A stretch of DNA of 64,000 nt from Tolumonas lignilytica (lineage in GTDB: Bacteria > Pseudomonadota > Gammaproteobacteria > Enterobacterales > Aeromonadaceae). This document shows positions 57,368 through 64,000 of the stretch, in pieces. The first letter of the stretch is position 1. Each line of letters begins with the position of its first letter. Where the stretch lies: NCBI RefSeq assembly GCF_000527035.1, contig NZ_AZUK01000001.1, positions 2,492,001 through 2,556,000 of the forward strand. The letters are read 5' to 3'. The notes below the pieces were generated by a model. The model did no database searches, had not been told where the DNA came from, and saw only the letters and a list, made by a program, of their open reading frames with translations. A program made the translations under genes and the position numbers.

Positions 57368-58765
57368 TTACAATTCACGAACATCAACGAAGTGACCGGC
57401 AATCGCGGCCGCAGCTGCCATCGCAGGGCTGACGAGGTGAGTGCGACCACCACGACCCTGACGGCCTTCGAAGTTACGGTTGCTGGTGGCGGCACAACGC
57501 TCGCCCGGTTCCAGACGGTCGTTGTTCATCGCCAGACACATAGAGCAACCTGGCAGACGCCATTCAAAACCGGCTTCGGTCAGGATCTTATCCAGACCTT
57601 CCGCTTCCGCCTGTGCTTTTACCTGTTGTGAACCAGGAACCACCAATGCCTGCACACCTGCTGCTACTTTGCGACCTTTCGCAACGGCAGCCGCTGCACG
57701 GATATCTTCGATACGACCGTTGGTGCAAGAACCGATAAAGGCTTTGTCGATCTTCACGTCAGACAGTTTCTGACCAGCTTTCAGATCCATATACTCCAGC
57801 GCTTTCTGCGCAGAGCTGCGTTCAACGGGGTCTGTAAAATCTTCCGGTGCTGGGATCGGCGTGTTGATGCTGATCACCTGACCAGGGTTGGTACCCCAAG
57901 TCACTTGTGGTTCGATAGCATTACCGTCTAATACCAGTTCAGCATCGAAGTGTGCGCCGTCGTCGGTTTTCAGCGTTGACCAGTAGGCCACTGCGGCATC
58001 CCAATCAGCACCTTCCGGTGCAAACGGACGACCTTGCAGGTAATCGAAGGTAGTCTGGTCTGGTGCGACCATACCCGCTTTGGCACCCAGTTCGATCGCC
58101 ATATTACAGACGGTCATACGTTCTTCCATGGTCAGTGCCTGGATGGCAGTACCACAGAATTCGACAACATAACCGGTGCCGCCGGCTGTACCGGTTTTAC
58201 CGATAATTGCCAGCACGATGTCTTTCGCCGTCACACCTGGACCCACTTTACCGGTGACTTCGATTTTCATCGTTTTCGCCCGGTTTTGTTTCAGAGTCTG
58301 GGTTGCCAGCACGTGTTCTACTTCAGAAGTACCGATACCGAACGCCAGTGCACCGAATGCACCGTGAGTGGCGGTGTGTGAGTCACCACAAACGATGGTG
58401 GTGCCCGGCAGGGTCAGGCCGATTTCTGGGCCCATAACGTGCACAATGCCTTGCCATTTGTGGTTCAGACCATACAAAGGTACACCGAAATCTTCGGCAT
58501 TTTTCATCAGGGTCTGCATCTGGATACGGGCCATTTCACCTGACGCGTTGATGTCGTTGGTGGTAGTGGATACGTTATGATCCATGGTCGCCCAGGTACG
58601 ATCAGTACGACGTACTTTACGACCCTTTTCACGCAGGCCATCAAATGCCTGTGGGCTGGTCACTTCATGCACCAGATGACGATCGATATAGATAATCGGT
58701 GTTTCGCCAGCCGTTTCATAAACGACATGCGCTTCAAATACTTTCTGATACAGCGTCTTAGCCAT
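57368..58765 (-). CDS. leuC: 3-isopropylmalate dehydratase large subunit
   Basis: A 465-residue aconitase-family enzyme. The three 4Fe-4S cysteines are in [12 protein letters not shown] and [12 protein letters not shown]. The start [15 protein letters not shown] and the [27 protein letters not shown] stretch are typical (read here in pieces). It starts 2 bp after leuB ends. Confidence 0.97.
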   Translation of the reverse strand: MAKTLYQKVFEAHVVYETAGETPIIYIDRHLVHEVTSPQAFDGLREKGRKVRRTDRTWATMDHNVSTTTNDINASGEMARIQMQTLMKNAEDFGVPLYGLNHKWQGIVHVMGPEIGLTLPGTTIVCGDSHTATHGAFGALAFGIGTSEVEHVLATQTLKQNRAKTMKIEVTGKVGPGVTAKDIVLAIIGKTGTAGGTGYVVEFCGTAIQALTMEERMTVCNMAIELGAKAGMVAPDQTTFDYLQGRPFAPEGADWDAAVAYWSTLKTDDGAHFDAELVLDGNAIEPQVTWGTNPGQVISINTPIPAPEDFTDPVERSSAQKALEYMDLKAGQKLSDVKIDKAFIGSCTNGRIEDIRAAAAVAKGRKVAAGVQALVVPGSQQVKAQAEAEGLDKILTEAGFEWRLPGCSMCLAMNNDRLEPGERCAATSNRNFEGRQGRGGRTHLVSPAMAAAAAIAGHFVDVREL

Positions 58766-58767
58766 GT

Positions 58768-61427
<2,660 letters not shown>

Positions 61428-61467
61428 ATCTTTATCCTCGATAACTGGTTTCGTGCACTGGCGGCAT

Positions 61468-61499
61468 AAAAAAACCCGCGCTCTCTGCACGGGTTTTTA
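61468..61499 (-). terminator. leu operon attenuator
   Basis: Between the leader peptide and leuA, minus strand, a hairpin (ACCCG ... CGGGT, continued by GC pairs) is followed by seven T. Together with the Leu-codon run in leuL this is a classical transcription attenuator. Confidence 0.88.
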
Positions 61500-61522
61500 T
61501 GTTTTTGCCTTAATTCTGGCTG

Positions 61523-61582
61523 CTACATACCCGCGCGATGATTCGCGATAAGCAGGAGTAGAAGCAGAGAAGTTAAGCGCAT
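61523..61582 (-). CDS. leuL: leu operon leader peptide
   Basis: A 19-residue peptide, MRLTSLLLLLLIANHRAGM, with six consecutive leucine codons (CTG CTT CTA CTC CTG CTT) plus an earlier TTA. An AAAAGGA site lies upstream. When charged tRNA-Leu is scarce the ribosome stalls here and prevents the downstream attenuator from forming. Use of four different Leu codons in the run means that stalling does not depend on a single rare tRNA. The peptide itself has no expected function. Confidence 0.9.
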   Translation of the reverse strand: MRLTSLLLLLLIANHRAGM

Positions 61583-61611
61583 AAACGTGTCCTTTTTGAA
61601 CTGTTAGATTA

Positions 61612-61640
61612 TGTGTACGCCTTTTATCGAAACTTGTCAA
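61612..61640 (-). promoter_or_regulatory. Candidate leu operon promoter
   Basis: On the minus strand a perfect TTGACA (61635-61640) is followed after 17 bp by a weak TACACA (61612-61617), some 30 bp before leuL. The -35 is convincing, the exact -10 is not. Confidence 0.5.
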
Positions 61641-61894
61641 ACGTCACGTGCATGACTTGCTCTATTTTTGATGAAAGATAGCGTTTTTTTATTATTTTTG
61701 AAATTTAATTGCGCGTTTTTGCCATTTAATTGCAATAACCAAGATTTGTCTTGATGCGGTGCGAACATAAGAAACAGCGATTTTCCGGATAATGTGATCA
61801 CTCCTGCTTCGTTTTCGTATAGCTGAGTATGAGTCTTTTCGTGAATTGTCGCTGCGCCATGACCGCATTTTATTTTGATAACCGTTTTATTCAT
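61637..61894 (-). CDS. Doubtful small ORF overlapping the selO start
   Basis: An 85-codon frame from the ATG at 61892-61894 (MNKTVIKIKCGHGAATIHEK) with GGAAG close upstream and a protein-like stretch GVITLSGKSLFLMFAPHQDK. It overlaps the first 36 bases of selO head to head and its 3' end covers the leu -35 element, both of which argue against a real gene. I recognise no family. Confidence 0.2.
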   Translation of the reverse strand: MNKTVIKIKCGHGAATIHEKTHTQLYENEAGVITLSGKSLFLMFAPHQDKSWLLQLNGKNAQLNFKNNKKTLSFIKNRASHARDV

Positions 61895-63418
61895 GAACTT
61901 CCAGGCGATCCATCGCTGCAAAACCAGCCCCGGCAGGTATTGGGGGCGTTCTGGAGTCCGGTGGTTCCACAGCCTGTGGAAACTCCACAATTGATTGCCT
62001 TTGCCAGTGAGGTTGCGGTTTTACTGGGGATACCAGAAGCAGAATTGACAGCGGGCGCATGGTTGAATGCTTTATCCGGCAATGCTGTCTTGCCGGGGAT
62101 GACTCCCTTTGCCACCTGTTATGGCGGTCATCAGTTTGGTCAGTGGGCCGGGCAGCTTGGCGATGGCCGGGCCATCAGTCTGGGAGAACTGATTTACAAC
62201 CAGCAGCGCTGGGAGTTGCAACTGAAAGGGGCGGGCGTCACCCCTTACTCTCGCCGTGGCGATGGCAAAGCGGTGCTGCGCTCCTCCATTCGCGAATTTC
62301 TTTGCAGCGAAGCCATGTATCATCTTGGCGTACCGACGACGCGAGCGTTAAGTCTGGTACTGACCGGGGAGTCGATCTGGCGCGATATGTTTTATGACGG
62401 AAATCCAAAGCAGGAACCTGGTGCGATTGTCTGCCGGGTTGCCCCTTCTTTTATCCGCTTTGGACATTTCCAACTGCCCGCCATGCGCGGTGAACATCAG
62501 CTACTCAATCAGCTCATCGATTTCACCATCGATCGCGATTTTCCGCATTTATCCGGCGAACCTGCAACGCAACGTCGTGCGCGATGGTTCCATGAAATCT
62601 GCCGGGCTACGGCAACGCTGATGGTGGAATGGATGCGGGTTGGTTTCGTGCATGGCGTGATGAACACCGACAACATGTCGATCCTTGGGCTGACACTGGA
62701 TTATGGTCCGTATGGCTGGGTGGATAATTTTGATCTGCACTGGACACCCAACACCACCGATGCGGAAGGGCGGCGTTACTGCTTTGGCCGGCAACCGGCA
62801 ATTGCCCGTTGGAACTTACAGCGGTTGGCGGAAGCGCTGGGCACGGTGATGAGCGATCATGCGGTTCTGGAAGAGGGTTTATCCCAATTTGATCAGGCTT
62901 TTGCCCGCGAGATCGGCGAGATGCTGGCAGCAAAACTAGGGTTTACACACTGGCAGGAAAACGACAGTGCGCTGGTCGATCGTCTGTTTGCCTTGTTACA
63001 GCAGGCGGAGGTGGATATGACACTGTTCTTCCGGCAACTGGCAGTGGTAGAGCCGCATACGCCGGATCTTACCGTGCTGGCCGATGTGTTTTATCGTGAC
63101 GATTTGTTTCAGCAGTATCAGGTCGATTTTCAGTCGTGGCTTCAGGATTATGGCCAACGTGTGCTGGCCGACGGCCAACCTGCGCAAGAACGGCTAGCCA
63201 AAATGAATCGGGTCAACCCACTCTATGTTTTACGCAACTATCTGGCACAGCAGGTTATTGAGGATGCCGAGCAGGGCAATTACCAGCCGATTGCAGAATT
63301 ATTGGAGGTTCTGCGTCATCCTTATACCGAACAATCCGGCAAGGAAGCGTATGCGCAAAAACGGCCGGATTGGGCCCGAGAGAAAGCCGGCTGCTCGATG
63401 CTCTCCTGTAGTTCATAA
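61859..63418 (+). CDS. selO: Protein adenylyltransferase SelO (YdiU)
   Basis: A 519-residue pseudokinase-fold enzyme that transfers AMP from ATP to protein Ser/Thr/Tyr. Landmarks are the ARVLG-like start (QVLGAFWSPV), YGGHQFGQWAGQLGDGRA, LQLKGAGVTPYSRRGDGKAVLRSS in pieces, HGVMNTDNMSILGLTLDYGP (catalytic and metal residues) and NPLYVLRNYLAQ. It ends in CSMLSCSS, where animal SelO has selenocysteine in the same place; a disulfide there regulates E. coli SelO. The ATG at 61859 lacks a clear ribosome-binding site. Longer than E. coli SelO (478). Confidence 0.93.
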   Translation: MTAFYFDNRFIHELPGDPSLQNQPRQVLGAFWSPVVPQPVETPQLIAFASEVAVLLGIPEAELTAGAWLNALSGNAVLPGMTPFATCYGGHQFGQWAGQLGDGRAISLGELIYNQQRWELQLKGAGVTPYSRRGDGKAVLRSSIREFLCSEAMYHLGVPTTRALSLVLTGESIWRDMFYDGNPKQEPGAIVCRVAPSFIRFGHFQLPAMRGEHQLLNQLIDFTIDRDFPHLSGEPATQRRARWFHEICRATATLMVEWMRVGFVHGVMNTDNMSILGLTLDYGPYGWVDNFDLHWTPNTTDAEGRRYCFGRQPAIARWNLQRLAEALGTVMSDHAVLEEGLSQFDQAFAREIGEMLAAKLGFTHWQENDSALVDRLFALLQQAEVDMTLFFRQLAVVEPHTPDLTVLADVFYRDDLFQQYQVDFQSWLQDYGQRVLADGQPAQERLAKMNRVNPLYVLRNYLAQQVIEDAEQGNYQPIAELLEVLRHPYTEQSGKEAYAQKRPDWAREKAGCSMLSCSS

Positions 63419-63451
63419 ATACTGACGCCAGTTGTCGTATTTCTTTGGTTC

Positions 63452-63946
63452 TTAATCATCACGCATAGAACCGTTGAGCCATTTACTCAGCAAGCGGGAG
63501 GATGCCGGACATAGCGCAGAAAACTGAGAGGTCTGCTGAATAACATCCGGCGTCTCTTTACGTGCCACCAGTTGGTAGCCTTGCTGGATGAAAAACGTAT
63601 CCGCCGTTTGGGTGAGTAAATAAAGCTGGTGGATCCCGCTGTCGCTCGCTTGCTGTTCGAGGTAAGCCACCAGTTTTTGTCCAATACCTTGTTGCCGTTC
63701 GCTGGGTTGAACAGCTAAAGAACGCAATAAACCAATATGTCCATAACGTTCCAAACCAATAATTCCCGTTAATTGTTCACCGGTAAAATATCCCCATAGC
63801 GAAAGATTCGGCTGCTGAAGATCGCTGCTGTTCAAACCAGAAGCTTGTAATAACTGATGTACGACGGCGTCGTCGGAGGTTAATTCGCGAATATTGAATC
63901 CGGTTTGGATCAATAGCCGATCGAGTGTTTCAATTAGTTGATTCAA
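63452..63946 (-). CDS. GNAT acetyltransferase, ArsN2-like
   Basis: A 164-residue GNAT enzyme. The acetyl-CoA loop is QPSERQQGIGQKLVAYLE, preceded by GLLRSLAVQ. GIHQLYLLTQTADTFFIQQGYQLV and the C-terminal SQFSALCPASS resemble ArsN2 proteins, which in other bacteria are found with arsenic resistance genes and modify organoarsenicals. No ars genes are visible here, so the assignment is to the subfamily only. It converges on selO. Confidence 0.78.
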   Translation of the reverse strand: MNQLIETLDRLLIQTGFNIRELTSDDAVVHQLLQASGLNSSDLQQPNLSLWGYFTGEQLTGIIGLERYGHIGLLRSLAVQPSERQQGIGQKLVAYLEQQASDSGIHQLYLLTQTADTFFIQQGYQLVARKETPDVIQQTSQFSALCPASSRLLSKWLNGSMRDD

Positions 63947-64000
63947 TGCAGTTAATAATGCGCCGGAACCTGAGGCCGGAAATGACAGAATCTGATTAAG

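Noticed and set aside
61428-61490. 21-codon extension of LeuA
   Set aside because: It would translate the attenuator hairpin; family length and the [17 protein letters not shown] start place initiation at 61427.

Overview
The window is a stretch of chromosome from a gammaproteobacterium. Gene content and protein similarity point to the Aeromonadales, perhaps a diazotrophic Tolumonas-like organism; that placement is inference from recalled families, not a search. Supporting context is the enterobacterial-style order ptsI-ptsH-cysK-(ldt)-cysZ-zipA-ligA, a gamma-type leu operon with a leucine-rich leader, and NifHDK with Mo-nitrogenase ligand residues. No tRNA, rRNA, CRISPR array, insertion sequence or phage gene was seen.

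Left part (1-24.5 kb), mostly housekeeping: phosphotransfer (ptsI start, ptsH), cysteine synthesis and sulfate uptake (cysK, cysZ), an L,D-transpeptidase, division and replication (zipA, ligA), purine synthesis (purL, purU), a YceB-like/NlpC-like envelope pair, cardiolipin synthase, a DUF945 protein, a DUF4202 protein, a LEA14-like lipoprotein, a membrane PAS-GGDEF diguanylate cyclase, ghrA, tpx and the periplasmic amylase malS.

Centre (24.5-40 kb), nitrogen fixation in three plus-strand transcription units: nifHDK-nifT-nifY, nifE-nifN-nifX-ferredoxin, and iscA(nif)-nifU-nifS. Each has a readable sigma-54 -24/-12 element and an upstream TGT-N10-ACA NifA site; the first two also have an IHF-like site between them. 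The second and third units are separated by about 3.6 kb of opposite-strand genes (an HDOD-GAF protein, an HI0933-type flavoprotein, a TRL-like lipoprotein). nifA, nifL, nifB, nifV, nifQ, nifM, nifF and nifJ are not in the window.

Immediately after nifS and one small lipoprotein lie a large hybrid histidine kinase and an HD-GYP response regulator, overlapping by one base. Both PAS domains of the kinase keep the FixL heme-ligand His and the regulatory Arg twenty residues later, so this pair is a strong candidate for an oxygen- (or NO/CO-) sensing phosphorelay that controls c-di-GMP breakdown beside the nitrogenase genes. It is the most interesting system in the window. A GGDEF cyclase and a PilZ protein are also encoded nearby.

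Right part (44-64 kb): a secreted trypsin-like protease with a GlyGly-CTERM tail plus a small lipoprotein, a PIN-PhoH ATPase, the thiamine transporter thiBPQ under a TPP riboswitch, a PilZ protein, a transglutaminase-like protein with an SbmA/YddA-type ABC transporter, 5-oxoprolinase genes pxpBCA, the leuABCD operon with leader peptide and attenuator, selO, and an ArsN2-like acetyltransferase.
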